The notes under the pieces were generated by a model. That model saw only the letters and a list, made by a program, of their open reading frames with translations, searched no databases and was not told where the DNA came from. This document shows positions 50,901 to 61,800 of a stretch of DNA of 64,000 bases, in pieces; positions within the stretch are counted from its first letter, which is position 1, and each line of letters begins with the position of its first letter. The DNA comes from Akebia trifoliata. Taxonomy: Eukaryota; Streptophyta; Magnoliopsida; Ranunculales; Lardizabalaceae. The stretch spans positions 33,849,756 to 33,913,755 of the forward strand of contig CM030715.1 in NCBI GenBank assembly GCA_017979445.1. Direction: 5' to 3'. The position numbers were made by a program, and so were the translations under genes.

Positions 50901-52899
50901 GTCCAAGAAGCTTCAATGTCAAAAGAAGCATGAGGAAGAAATGCATGAAGGTTTGTCAAAGGAGATCCTAATGCTCAGGTCTGAAAAGACAGAAGAGGTA
51001 GAAAAATTGAGAGTTGAGATGGAAATAATTAAGACATCGATTAACGAGGCAGAGATGGAGCTTCGAAGAGGAAATGCAGAAAGAGATGAATTGGTGAGAA
51101 TAATTGATTCATTGAGGAAAGAAGCAGATAAGTCATTGGAGGAATTTAAACATATGAGGTCTGTAAAGGAGGAAAAGGAGACAATGATCGGAATTATGCA
51201 ATCGGAGGTTGAAATCCTTAGAGCTCAGTATAATGACTTGAAACATTCCTTGTTTGAGGATGAGTTAGAGAAAGAGGACCTGAGAAAACAGGTCTTTAAC
51301 TTAAGAGGTGACCTACAAAAGAAGGAAGACATGATTGCTGCGACTGAGAAGAAGCTAAAGGACAGTATTGAACGAGTTACAGATGGGACAAAACCAAATT
51401 CAAGGAACAATAAATCAGCACCAGCTCCTCGTGGATCTAAGGAGGTTGCTGGTTTGCGGGAGAAAATCAAACTACTTCAGGTAAATTTGCTACTCCATTG
51501 AGTATATTCTATTAGATGTTTAAAGCATAATTAGTTTTGTATAAAAATCAATTGTTTGAGAAGTATAGAAACGGTAGAATCCTTTGTAAAGTATCCCAAT
51601 ATGTTTATATAGTCTCATACGCATGATGTTAGCCTTTGTATATAATTTTAGATTTTTTTATTTCGAGTTTTGTTTATTGTGGATTTGGCTTAGAAATACA
51701 ATGATTCGTTTTGCAAACTCTAACAGGGACAGATAAAACTCAAGGAAGCTGCCCTAGAAAACTCAACCAATGCATTTTTAGAGAAGGAAAAGGATCTGCA
51801 TAACATAATAGAAGAACTTGAAAACAGGATGGTAGAGCTCAACCAGAATGGTACAAGTTGTGAACATCAGTTTCAAGAGGTTAGTATCTTCTCACTTACA
51901 TGAAATACTATTCAAGTTATACACGGCATAAATAGTCATAATCTTTGGTAAAGCTAGCAACAGGGTTTTGCTCCCTCTGGCTCTGGCCATGTGTTCGAAA
52001 CTGGGTGGTCTCCTGAGTTACCTTGTTGCATATTGGGAAACTTCTGTGAGGTCAGGGTCCCATCCCAAATGGGGTGTTGGCTAACCCTGCATTACCAAAA
52101 AAAAAAAAAACCCCTCATTATACTTCAATGAGAAAGATGTAGAAGTGGAGGAATTTCTTTAATACATAGACCACTGTCAGATTCTTTTTAAGTTGCTGTT
52201 TAACTTAAAAATCAAGCAAAATTCTTCTTCTTCTTGGTAAGAGCTAAATCTTTTTGAGTCTCAAATAAGGCAACTTGGGTATTTCACTGGGCCTAACTTC
52301 TGAAGTTAACTTTTATGGCCATCAAACTAACTTATGCAAGGGTTTGTTTTCTAGATACAGAAAGTTAATGATGCCGAGAACGTAACTGCAATTGCTAATA
52401 AGTCTGGAGGAAGAAATATAGCAGAAATTTTGTTGGATACAGAGATGGGCACTAAAGCTTACTTGTCTGATTCGAATGGCACTACAGAAGCAATCAAAAG
52501 GTATAAGATGGTTAATTACAAGTTCATTTTCCTGATTTCAAGTTTTTTTTTTTCCTTCTATTTTTTGCATCTAAACACTTATTTATGGGTTAAGGACATA
52601 TTATCTTAGTACTAATGATGATAATTATTGCCTTTTTTTTTGTGTCTCCACAGCAACTGTGAAACTTTCTCAGAAAAAGAAATGAAAGTTTCCATTTCTG
52701 GTATCTATGATCAAGGCACTTAGATGAAGTGCTAAGTCAAATTGCATTACTGAAGGCGAAGAACAAATCTATGGAAGGTGAGCTGAAAGATATGCAAGAG
52801 AGATACTCAGAAATAAGTCTCAAGTTTGCAGAGGTAGAAGGTGAAAGGCAACAGCTTGTAATGACCGTTCGTAATCTCAAGAATGCTAAGAAGAACTAA
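47973..52899 (+). pseudogene. NT-C2 domain / long coiled-coil protein ('myosin heavy chain-related'), 9 exons, two -1 frameshifts
   Basis: Resembles Arabidopsis At1g63300 and At5g41140, whose function is not well defined. Exons: 47973-48050, 48350-48550, 48647-48769, 48903-48940, 49039-49147, 49277-51480, 51727-51879, 52355-52500, 52654-52899. Exons 1-4 encode the EEIG1/EHBP1-type NT-C2 domain (MFKSARWRIEKNKIKAVFKL, HWENPIYETVKF, GEVSIDFADY), which binds membranes in other families. A Ser-rich linker follows, then about 700 residues of heptad-rich coiled coil (SELELQTLRKQIVKE, ENQVKSLEKELENQ). The C-terminus is the conserved ERYSEISLKFAEVEGERQQL and VRNLKNAKKN. The frame loses one base between 49585 and 49630 (stop at 49733-49735) and one near 52700-52714 (TAG at 52721-52723). 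With both counted, 1099 codons fit exactly. Read literally only about 335 aa are made. The strong conservation either side suggests assembly error or very recent decay. Confidence 0.88.
51945..52112 (+). mobile_element. SINE with poly-A tail, intron 7 of the NT-C2 gene
   Basis: TAGCAACAGGG (box A-like) is followed about 36 nt later by GTGTTCGAAACTGG (box B-like). The body ends GGCTAACCCTGCATTACC and a 14-A tail. About 165 bp, same strand as the gene. No matching flanks were recognised. Confidence 0.6.
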
Positions 52900-52959
52900 T
52901 TAGTGGTCTTGAAGATGCTCGAAAACTGGATCGATATGATGCACAGATGGAGCAGAGAG

Positions 52960-54080
52960 GTATCTTAAGTGGCAGATTGATATTAGAGCTTTGTCAAGGA
53001 AAATATAATATGTATATCAATTCTTCATTCTTTCTTCATGCTTCTTTATCTCTCTTCTGAGAACACAAAATTTCCAATTAGTTTTATAAGGTAGCTAAGT
53101 GTTCTCCTAAGTGTGGTTTATCTAGGTCTTGCAGTGCCATATGAGTCGTTATAAAAAATGTAACATAGCTTTCATTAATATATTCTTTTACATTATGTGA
53201 TTCTGAGGTTTTTACCAAGTGAAAATGATATAGATTATGAAAAGGTACATTTACTAGACAGTGATCAATGCTTTTAAATACAAGAAATTGAACGCCGAAC
53301 ATCATTGATGAAGATTAAAGATGATATGTGAACACACACAGAAACACATAAGAAAGCATGCATTCTTGACGTTCGAGAGTTCAAATTTTGGACAAGTCAC
53401 ATTGGGTTGGTTCAAGGCAGTTTAAACTTTGTTAATTTAAACATCTCACAAGTTGGCCTATTGTCTTGTATGGGTTTCAGGTTTCGCTGAAGTCAACCAT
53501 GTGGCTCGTGGATAAGACCTTGATTATTATTAAGTGGTGAACAGGAAATGACCAGAGGAAGGAAGAGGGAGGTCAAAGCTCAACTCAAGTTCTTCAATGG
53601 AGAAGAGTAAAGGAGAATATCTCTCTCACTCTCTTAAAATATTTTTTCTTCTTCAAAATAGCTAAAAGAGTGTCCTGAAGAGAGGTAAATATAGCGAACT
53701 TGAACCAAAAGAGTGAACCAAGACCACTGGATTAACACCCACATTGAGAAAAAATGATGAAAACATCTGAAAATAGTAAAGATTTGTGCTGAAATACTAA
53801 TGGATGTTATGCTTATAATCATAGAGCATATAATCGTATGGCTGAATTCGTATAGTCTTCATCGAGAAAACAAGCACACTACTAAACGAGAATTATAATG
53901 ACCCCATAATGTATCACAAAAATTGCACAAAAGTATGTGAAGTTTTTGGCTTTAACAAAGTAGCCATCTACCAAGAAGAAATCTAGTCTGGGTGGGTTCC
54001 GGATCTGTTTTCTTTACAGCTTCTTTCATCATCTCTTTGACAGTCGATTCACATTCGTTTTAGGACAAACATGAAATTCA
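52960..54080. other. 3' flank of the NT-C2 gene, no gene seen
   Basis: The 3' UTR is probably in the first part. A 21-base word TGAAAATAGTAAAGATTTGTG near 53768 is repeated near 62087, so some unlabelled repeat may be present. No coding content. Confidence 0.4.
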
Positions 54081-54088
54081 ACAAAACT

Positions 54089-54157
54089 TACTACATGAAA
54101 AAAGGGGTAAATTTGACGCCAAGGTTCATCAAATTTAACCCTTTTTCACGTAGTGTT
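54089..54157. repeat. CACTA-like foldback, copy 1
   Basis: A 69-bp palindrome whose arms read TACTACATGAAAAAAGGGG and CCCTTTTTCACGTAGTG, with an inner AAATTTGA/TCAAATTT. The outer bases resemble the CACTACAAGAAAA termini of CACTA transposons. A second copy lies about 1.1 kb away at 55173-55261. Confidence 0.55.
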
Positions 54158-54229
54158 TAAAAGAGCCAAGGAAGACAGAAAGGGAAAAGAATCCATCTCA
54201 GATACTATTGGTCAAGACTGAGCAAAGAC

Positions 54230-54857
54230 TGCATCAATTATGTTAAAAAGGTGTCTAGTGTGCCAGTTGCATTCAAATCTAGATCGACTCCCAAAAGATC
54301 CACCCTATGAATCCTTGCTTCTGGGGAGATTGATCCGAAGCTCGAGTACGGTCAGTACGCCATTTTCCTTCTCTATCATGACGAATCAATTGATTTTATT
54401 TAGGCATCATTCTTTCCTTTGTCCTTCCCCACAATTTGCGCCCTATTACTAATGATTACTCCCGAGGTGTAGGCGCTTTCCAGAGGTGGAATCTTCTAGT
54501 TCTTCCTATTTGACCCGAAACCGATCGATCTAGCCATGAGCAGGTTGAAGAGAGCTCTAACAGGCCTTGGAGGACCGAACCCACGTATGTGGCAAAATAC
54601 GGGGATGACTTGTGGCTAGGGGTGAAAGGCCAACCAAGATCGATGGGGATTTGGTGATGGTGAAGCTCCAACCCCAACAATTCAAAGTATTCATGAAGAT
54701 ACACAAGGAGTTGATACGCAAGTATGAGAGTCCCTTTCCCATACTAAGAAAGGTAGGCAAGGTATCATACCGACTTCAGCTCCCTCCCAAGCTGAAGATT
54801 CATCCTATCTTCCATGCAAGTTGTCTCATGCCCACTCTTATAGTTCGCAGGGTTTGA
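54230..54857 (+). mobile_element. Ty3/gypsy pol fragment (integrase zinc region and C-terminal domain)
   Basis: Near 54240 [16 protein letters not shown] resembles the Cys half of the integrase HHCC zinc finger. At 54612-54857 GDLVMVKLQP, LIRKYESPFPILRKVG and YRLQLPPKLKIHPIFHASCL match the integrase C-terminal region of plant gypsy elements. The integrase core between them is degenerate and no LTR or RT is seen. It lies between the two CACTA-like foldbacks. Confidence 0.75.
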
Positions 54858-55172
54858 TCGCAAGATGTGTGTGGCTCAGGCGTGGGTTCTTAGCTTGGCT
54901 CACGAATTAATTCGAAGTGGAGTTCCGCGAAAGGTCGGGGCATTTGACAAAATCAATATATTTCCATATTGAGCGTAATTCATCCATTAGACTTCGCGTT
55001 TTGTCTTCAGTTCCAATCTCATTGCACGCATCTCGCTCCCTGTGATGTTCAGGTGAGTTCACGGATATGCTTACGCTAGAGCACATGTCAAACAGCCTAA
55101 AACTTGCCCCCATACCATATGAAATGTGAGCGGAACCACTTTCGCTGGGTTAGCTTAGTAGCGGTGCTTTAA

Positions 55173-55261
55173 ACACTACATGAAAAAGGGATAAATTCGA
55201 TGAATCTTGTCATCAAATTTACCGCTTGTCATCAAATTTACCGCTTTTTTCACGTAGTGTT
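55173..55261. repeat. CACTA-like foldback, copy 2
   Basis: Starts CACTACATGAAAAAGGG and ends CGCTTTTTTCACGTAGTG. The segment TTGTCATCAAATTTACCGCT is duplicated once inside. Similar to 54089-54157. Three-base flanks (AAA, TTC) do not match as a CACTA target duplication. Confidence 0.55.
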
Positions 55262-55269
55262 CTTAATGC

Positions 55270-56100
55270 ATTTAAACAAAAGAAGGCCGAGTGGATGGTT
55301 GTTAACACACAAATTCTCTTCCAAAAATGTCCTAGTAATACATTTAAACTTATAATGAGATAAGTTTTTGGTGTAAATTCAAATTCGCCCAAATTGATAT
55401 TTTATATTATAGAAATATTTTTATAAGATATGAAATTATAAACTATGATAAATTAGCTTATCTATTTAAATCTTTTGAAATAATAATTTAAGTTAATTAT
55501 AAAAAAATATTCTTATATAAATATTTTTTTTTATACAAGTGCATTTACGCTTACCTTATAAAAAAAATAAAAAAAATACTATGATAAAGCTGTTTAATAA
55601 ATAGAAGTGATTTTTTACTCACAAATTTTTTTGTCATTGTTCGGTTAATAATCTCTAATTTTTTTATATACATTTTTAAAATATTTGAAAATAATCATTG
55701 AAAATGACTTCTTCTTCTTTCTTAAAATTTTTCTAATAGAATGAAGTCTTCAAAATTCGATTGAAATGTCAAAAATTCAATTTTTAAATAAAAATAATAA
55801 ATTCAAACAATTAAAGCATTTAATTGTAAAAAATGTGGGACTGAGGTCAGAGACCATTTAAAAAGAAAAAGTTTACTAAAAGTCCACTAAAATCTTAGGG
55901 AGTAATTAAATAGAAACCCTTCCCCACGGGTCCTTCAAGTAATTTTCCTTTCAAACAATAAAATTGGACTCCGTTAAATTCATGCTCGATTTGTCTAGTT
56001 CGTTACAAATAGTTACTCCAACCGCGGTAAAACGGTTACTTTAGATTCCATGACCTTCAACTTCTGAAAAGAATTAGCTCCCACATGGCATAGCAAAGTT
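55270..56100. other. AT-rich intergenic DNA upstream of the LTI65 gene
   Basis: No ORF, RNA gene or repeat ends seen. Confidence 0.4.
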
Positions 56101-56106
56101 CCATTT

Positions 56107-56494
56107 CTCACATCCTTCTAAAGCGCCACGTAGCTCATCTTTTTTTTTTCAAGCTCACTTATTTGAGGATCGATTTCATCTCGAAATTAAATTATGATTA
56201 ATCATAAATGATCTTAGCCAAACAACTGAGAACAATAATTAAAAAAAAACACCAATCACCAGATCAAAGAGCAGTAGAAACAACTCCTACAGTGGGACCA
56301 AACAAAGTTATAGGCGCTGTGGTTAAAGGGACTGGACGAGCAAACTTTGCTGTTCGAGTAGTACAGCAAACTTTCTTTCCTCTATTTCTTTTAGATAGAT
56401 AACGCCTTTCCCACGACTAGGTGCCACGTATGGAACTTCGAGATAATACGAGTTCAGAGAGAAGACACGTTTCTTTTCATTTTACACGTGTCAC
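56107..56494 (+). promoter_or_regulatory. LTI65 gene promoter with ABRE-type ACGT motifs
   Basis: ACGT cores lie at 56127-56131 (CACGT), 56424-56430 (CCACGTA), 56464-56470 (GACACGT) and 56484-56492 (ACACGTGTC, a good ABRE/G-box). Three sit within 200 bp of the start codon. RD29B/LTI65 genes are known to be driven by paired ABREs bound by AREB/ABF factors, so ABA control is the expectation. The part up to about 56325 has a second, diverged copy at 62305-62492 and 63904-64000. Confidence 0.6.
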
Positions 56495-56554
56495 AATAAT
56501 GGAAGTATAACGGTCTGCCAATTGCACAGGTGGCAAAACCGTACTTCCATTATT
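56495..56554. repeat. 60-bp near-perfect hairpin just upstream of the LTI65 transcription unit
   Basis: AATAATGGAAGTA (56495-56507) is the exact inverted copy of TACTTCCATTATT (56542-56554). Pairing continues inward through ACGGT/ACCGT and GCCA/TGGC, with bulges of 2-3 bases, around a 10-base loop. It lies between the strongest ABRE and a TTTTAAAACC sequence that could serve as the TATA region. Confidence 0.75.
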
Positions 56555-56621
56555 CCTTTTAAAACCATGAAGTTCAACTTATCTCCTTCATAAAGATATC
56601 TATTCTGCAAGTCAATCAAAG

Positions 56622-59072
56622 ATGTCTCTTGAAGCTTTTGTGCTCAAGATGGATACTCAAATGGCACCTGTACATCGTCACGAAGATCCTCATAGCGTGG
56701 GAACGCACCATGGTAAGAACCCATTAATGTTCTCTATATCTAAATTGGTCTAACTTATGTTAGATTTTTTGGTTCTGTGGTTTTTTTTTTTTTTGAATTT
56801 GTTTTGCTTTAGTTGTTGAAGGTGAAGATGAAAACCATGATAAGGGGTCGGTTTTGAAGAAGGTTAAGGCTAAGGCAAAGAAGATAAAGGACGCACTTGG
56901 GATTAAAAAGCACGGCCATGGTCACGAACAAGATCGAGATCAAGATCAAGATCAAGATCGTGATCAGTATCACGAGGAGGAAGAAGAAGATGACGAATAT
57001 GAAGAAGAAGAAGAAGAAGAACCAGAAGTTCATGGTGCACCAGCGAGTAAGTTTTCTCATTTCTAGGATAACAATAGCCTCAACGCAGGATTGAGGGTTT
57101 CCATCAAACAGACGGTTAAGATGCTAGGAATTCCCAAGATAAATGTATCCTAGAAAAGAATGCACTAATCCCTAGAAGGATGCTACTGATCTTTAGGAAA
57201 TCTTGAGATCAGATTCCTTAGTAAAACTAATCCCAAGGAAATCTTGAAATTACTTTCCATCTCAGGCATTGTTGGTCACTAGAAAAGTACGGCACTCCAA
57301 CATGACCGTGGGATTTGAAGAAAACAAGAAGCAGATTTCCTAAAGATCAGTTCATAGGGATACACATTTGGGACTTGTTAACATGTGCCCTAATGGCACA
57401 CGTTAAAGTGCTATAAATACACTTTGGCAATTGGATTTTGTATTGAAAATGACTTTGAAAAAATTATTTTTTACCAAAATACACTCAGATTCCAATTTCG
57501 AAAGCGTATTTATTGCACCTTAACAAGATCGTTAGGACGGAGGAGAGGAGAAAAACACAGTTTTCCTCTTGAAATAAGTTCCGTACTTCTAGGGATGGGT
57601 TAACACATAATTTCCTAGGATACATTTTCTTGGGAATCCCTTCCATTCCAACTGTCAATGCGATGAAGAGTCTCAACTTGTTAGTGAGGCTAGGATGTTC
57701 GATTAAGAAATGCTTACTATCATGGGTTGGACCTGGGTTTCGATCTGATTTGTTGAATAATGGGGACACCCTAGAATTTTGATAAAATTAAGTGTATAAG
57801 TCCACCGCTACTAGTAACATAGTCACAGGTCAGGAGATAAATCCAGGGCAATCAAGGATCGATTTGGCTCACAAAAAACCCTTCGATGAGGATCTAGATG
57901 CACCCAAGGACCCATCTCAAGCGTTTTCTCCTTCAAATTACCAGACTAAAGTAATGGACCCCACAAACGCAAGTAAGATCATCAAATCACAATCAACATG
58001 AATTCGAAGGGCATGCTATAATGTGCTTTTATTTACTATCGTGCCAATACTAACATGCACAAGTTATTGCTCACTTGTACAATAGGTGGTGGAGGAGAGG
58101 TAGGGATCACTCCTATTATTCATTCCTTTGGGAAGATGGAAGTCTTCGATCAACCATCAGAAGGTCAACAAAAGTCGCACACTGATACTGGACGTCACAA
58201 TCAGTTCTTTCCAGACTTATCTTCTTCCACTGAGACCAAGACCATTCCTGAAAATCCCCAATCAATCGTAGAAAATAAAAATGTGGGAGAAACAATACAG
58301 CAAAGCAGTTACACTCAGAAAATTTCTTCAGCTACGTCTGCAATTGCGGATAAAGCAATTTCTGCTAAAAACATTATCGCAACAACAGTGACAGAGAAGC
58401 TAACACCAGTGTATGAAAAGGTTGCTGGGGCTGGAAGTTCAGTTGTGTCCAAAGTGTACGATACAAGTATGAGTACTAGATCGGCTATGGATACCAGTAT
58501 GGGTACGGGTACGGGCACGGATATGGAGACAGAGGGTGGTGGTGGTGGTGTGGAAAAAAAAAGGCCTGATAAAGGAGTATCAATGAAGGAGTACTTAGCA
58601 GAGAAGTTGAAGCCAAGTGATGAAGACAAAGCGCTTTCAAAGGTAATTTCAGAAGCCTTGCACAAGTGGAAGGATGATGGTGAGGGAGATAAAGAGAACA
58701 ATAAGCCGATGGGGATGGTGACGGAGTCGCCCGAAGTGGCAAAACGATTGGGCACAAATGAGGAAGTGGGGGGAGGGAGTGGGAGCCCTGGAAAGGGAAT
58801 GGTCAAAATGATTAGAGGAACGGTTTATTCTTGGTTAAGGAAAGGTACAGGGGAATCTCATGCTTCACAGGAGTATCACAGCCCCTCTCATGGTATGTAT
58901 GTTACAATATGTTGTATTTTTATTAGTTTTAGGATTTACAATGGTACACCAATGTTGTATTCTCTTGGTGCATGCAGGAGGAGAAGAACAGGTAAGAGGA
59001 GATGAGGTTGGGCAGGCCAAGGTAGGGGAGGGGAAGCTAGAAGAATCGATCAACCAAGCAGAGGATCAATAG
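56622..59072 (+). CDS. LTI65/RD29B-type low-temperature and dehydration-induced protein, 5 exons, 468 aa
   Basis: Hydrophilic stress protein of the LTI65/LTI78 (RD29) and CAP160 family, induced by ABA, drought, salt and cold; its biochemical role is unknown. Exons: 56622-56712, 56813-57046, 57793-57972, 58086-58892, 58978-59072, all in phase. A second in-frame ATG at 56649 (MDTQMAPVHRHEDP) could be the start, giving 459 aa. Exon 2 has the Lys block SVLKKVKAKAKKIKDALG, then Asp/Gln and Glu tracts and PEVHGAPAMY, a family hallmark. Exon 3 holds SNYQTKVMDPT. Exon 4 holds the CAP160-type repeat core SATSAIADKAISAKNI, EKLTPVYEKV, and KEYLAEKLKPSDEDKALS, then GMVKMIRGTVYSWL. The protein lacks a signal peptide or membrane segment and is shorter than Arabidopsis LTI65 (about 600 aa). 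The middle repeats are fewer. No frame damage. Confidence 0.92.
57367..57530. mobile_element. Inverted-repeat MITE, family M2, copy 2, LTI65 gene intron 2
   Basis: Left arm CTTGTTAACATGTGCCCTAA, then GGCACACGTTAAAGTGC and ATAAATACACTTTGGCAATTGG. The right arm is a decayed inverted copy ending TTATTGCACCTTAAC. It matches the reverse complement of the element at 34330-34498. Confidence 0.65.
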
Positions 59073-59323
59073 TTAGAAAAATGGGTTTGTTTGTGTGTTT
59101 CTTCTTGGACCAAGAAGGTTAAAATGGTGTATCAAGTGAGAAATAATATTATGCGTGTATCTATAATTAGTTTTTTTTTCCTGTAATTTGGTTGTGTGCG
59201 TGTGTGGATCTACTTTTAAGAACTTGTCAAAATCATTGGGTAGCTTTTTAAGCTTCATATCAGAGGCATTCCATAAGGCTACCCTTAGAAAAGCAAGGAA
59301 ATTTAGGTTACCCCCATTTTTAA

Positions 59324-59339
59324 CCCCCCCCCCCCCCCC
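59324..59339. repeat. Poly-C run (16 C)
   Basis: Sixteen cytosines in the 3' flank of the LTI65 gene; the exact length is unreliable in any assembly. No gene is seen between 59073 and 59791. Confidence 0.9.
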
Positions 59340-59799
59340 TTTTTCCCTCTTTTATCCTTCACGTAAAGAGGGGTTGGGATTTATCTTACTATGAATCTCG
59401 AGCACAATTTTCTTACCTTTTATTGTCTTTCTTAATCTCTTCCTTTCCAAGAATACTCTTGTAACTCTATCGTCTTTCCTCTTACACCTTCTTTCCAATT
59501 TTATTGTCTTTCCTCTACTACCTTTTTATGATAATACACAACTTTATTGCTTTTCCTCTTTTATCACCTTAACCCCAAAGAGGATGCCCATGCCGGAAAT
59601 CCCATTGTTTTGTCGAAACTATCTTGAATAATCTTAATGGGTAGTTGATCTTTCAAAAATCTTTCTCATGGGAAATAGCTCATGATATTGAACAAATTGA
59701 CCTAAGTTAAGGCTGATTCAAACCAATACATCGGATGTGAGTCTGAAGATCAGAATGGTGGACCTTTGCTTGCCAGCAAGACCAACATTGTTTTTTTTT

Positions 59800-60773
59800 T
59801 TTTTTTGGGTAAGTGTAAGATATTAATAAAGGGGGAACAAAATACAGGGAGGCCAAGATGGCCTCTAAAAAGAAGCAGAACAAGGAAAATAAAATGTCAA
59901 TGATCTAAAAAAGAGTTCCATCTAAAAACGAAGTCTTCCAAAGTGATCTCCGCAAAGTCTATGTTTTGTTTTGACCGAAGGTATAAAAGGCTCATTATCT
60001 CCAGATAATCGTCGTGAGAACTTCTGCTCTTACTATTGAAGACCCTGTTATTTCTCTCGGTCTAAAACCCCCCAAGCAATAGCTGATGGAAGCATCACCC
60101 AAAGGAATATTTTTCTGGCGAAAAAGACATTAGTGTCCCACTCTGCTAACAACGAGGAGAACTTACGAGGAAAGACCCAATTAATACGAAAAAAATCAAG
60201 GAAGTAAGACCAAATAATATAAGACTAAGAACAATGAATAAAAATATGATCAATAGATTCCGCATCCCTAAGACAAAGAGGACAACAATTTGGAGTGATC
60301 CAACCCCGAACAATCAAGTTATCCATCGTAAGAATCCTCTCAAAAGATACCAACCATACAAAGAAGCAGATTTTCGAGGGAACTGATTTAGACCAAATGA
60401 GGGACCTCGAGGATGATCGCTCGTTCGAAGGAATGAGTGATCTATGAAAGGATCTAACAGAGAATCTCAAATCCTTTGCCCTTGTCCATTCCCACCTGTT
60501 CTGTTCGCTCTCGTTGAAATGAAACGAATGCAAGAGATCAAGGAATGATGTCACCTCAGTTAACTCCCAATCATTAAAGTTTCTCCTAAATCCCAGGTCC
60601 TAGGTAGAGTTGGACTCGTATCCAATCATACACCGCTGGATCGAGTAGTTCTTTTTCAAAGAACAGGCGTACAAGGAAGGAAATTGAATTGCCAGAGGTA
60701 AAGTGCCGCATCAACTATCCTCCCAGAATCTGATTTTGTCTCCCATTCCCACTTTGAATCTAATCCCTTGTTG
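59800..60773 (-). mobile_element. L1-type LINE 3' fragment, same family as 20359-22466
   Basis: Minus strand. Starts inside the connecting region and runs through SEQNRWEWTRAKD, SKICFFVWLVSFERILTM and the zinc-binding CPLCLRDAESIDHIFIHC, to a 3' end and poly-A (T-run at 59801-59815 on the plus strand). Plus-strand text GGGAGGCCAAGATGGCCTC matches GGAGGCCGAGAAGGCCTC at the other LINE's 3' end. Homology to the other LINE stops at about 60773, and PPR 3' flank begins right there. Confidence 0.85.
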
Positions 60774-60858
60774 GTGGCATTGGCCTTCAAATTATCTGCA
60801 CATTTGTAATAGGTGTCTCATCTCCAAGAACTCGCTTTGTTAGTTTCTTGATGTGAAG

Positions 60859-61800
60859 CTACACGAGGGATTCAAGCTGTTCTTGCTCTTCTTCCTCATC
60901 CGTAAGAATGAAATCCATGTCTGGCACATACCCAACCCACTTCATCTCTATGATCAACTCTTTTAGTCTCTCATATATCTCTCGGCATCTTGGGTGAGCC
61001 TTGTCGCCCACAAGAAACGTATGCACCTCACTCTTTACTTCAATCCAGCTACAGCCAGGCTCCTTCTTTAGCCCATTCTGCCTCATCATCTTCCTCATCT
61101 TTGAAACCTCACCCCACATTCCGGCTTCAGCGTAAACATTAGAAAGTAGTACATAAGCAGCAGAATCTTGAGGGTCCAATTGTAGAATAGAACTCGCCGC
61201 ACATTCTGCCACCTCTACATTCCCATTGATCTTGCAAACACTGAGGAGGGTTCTCCATATTACAGCATCAGCTTCAAATGGCATCTCGTTGATAAGCTTG
61301 AAAGCCTCAGTGACCCGACCTGATCGTCCAATTATATCTACCATACATGAATAATGCTCCAACTGAGGGTGTAAACCGTAATCATTGAGCATTGAATGGA
61401 AGTAACGTAACCCTTCCTCAAAAAGGCCCATAAACCCACACGCTCGAAGAACAGCTACAAAGGTTGCATGGTTTGGTTCCACATTCTCATGTTGCATCTT
61501 TTTGAATATATTAAGGGCATCTACTCCAAGACCATGTTGTGCATACCCAGAGATCATGGCATTCCATGACACAAAATCCCGCTTGTGCATCTTCTCGAAC
61601 ATTAGCCGAGCATCTTCCATATTCCCACACTTAGAGTACATGTCAACGAGAGTGCTAGATATATACACATCGGACTGCAACTCTTGCTTTATAATCTGAG
61701 CATGGATTTGTTTTCCGAGTCCAATGGTTGCCAGATTTGCACAAGTGTCAAGAACTGTTGCGAAGGTAAAGTTATCAGGCCTTTGGCCCATGTCCAACAT
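60859..61800 (-). pseudogene. C-terminal third of a PLS-class PPR protein (MEF13/At3g02330-like), 5'-truncated
   Basis: PPR proteins of this class bind organelle RNAs; MEF13 is a mitochondrial RNA editing factor in Arabidopsis. An open frame of 313 codons covers the last PPR repeats (FTFATVLDTCANLATIGLGK, DVYISSTLVDMYSKCGN, DFVSWNAMISGYAQHG, ATFVAVLRACGFMGL, HYSCMVDIIGRSGRV) and the E/E+ region (EADAVIWRTLLSVC, YVLLSNVYAEAGMW, KKEPGCSWIEV, FLVGDKAHPR). There is no DYW domain. Similarity begins abruptly at MLDMG; just upstream is an in-frame TAA and nothing PPR-like, so roughly two thirds of the gene is missing. It abuts a LINE in the same orientation. It is most likely a dead retro-fragment, although the frame is unbroken. 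Confidence 0.85.

Noticed and set aside
49913..51470. Several minus-strand ORFs of 70-120 codons within the coiled-coil exon
   Set aside because: Antisense shadows of a long charged exon; no recognisable domain.
54612..54857. Stand-alone protein-coding gene of 81 codons
   Set aside because: It is the integrase C-terminal piece of a gypsy element, without a start context or flanking pol.
58315..58806. 163-codon minus-strand ORF
   Set aside because: Antisense of LTI65 exon 4; its Pro/Ser content mirrors the Gly/Glu-rich sense strand.
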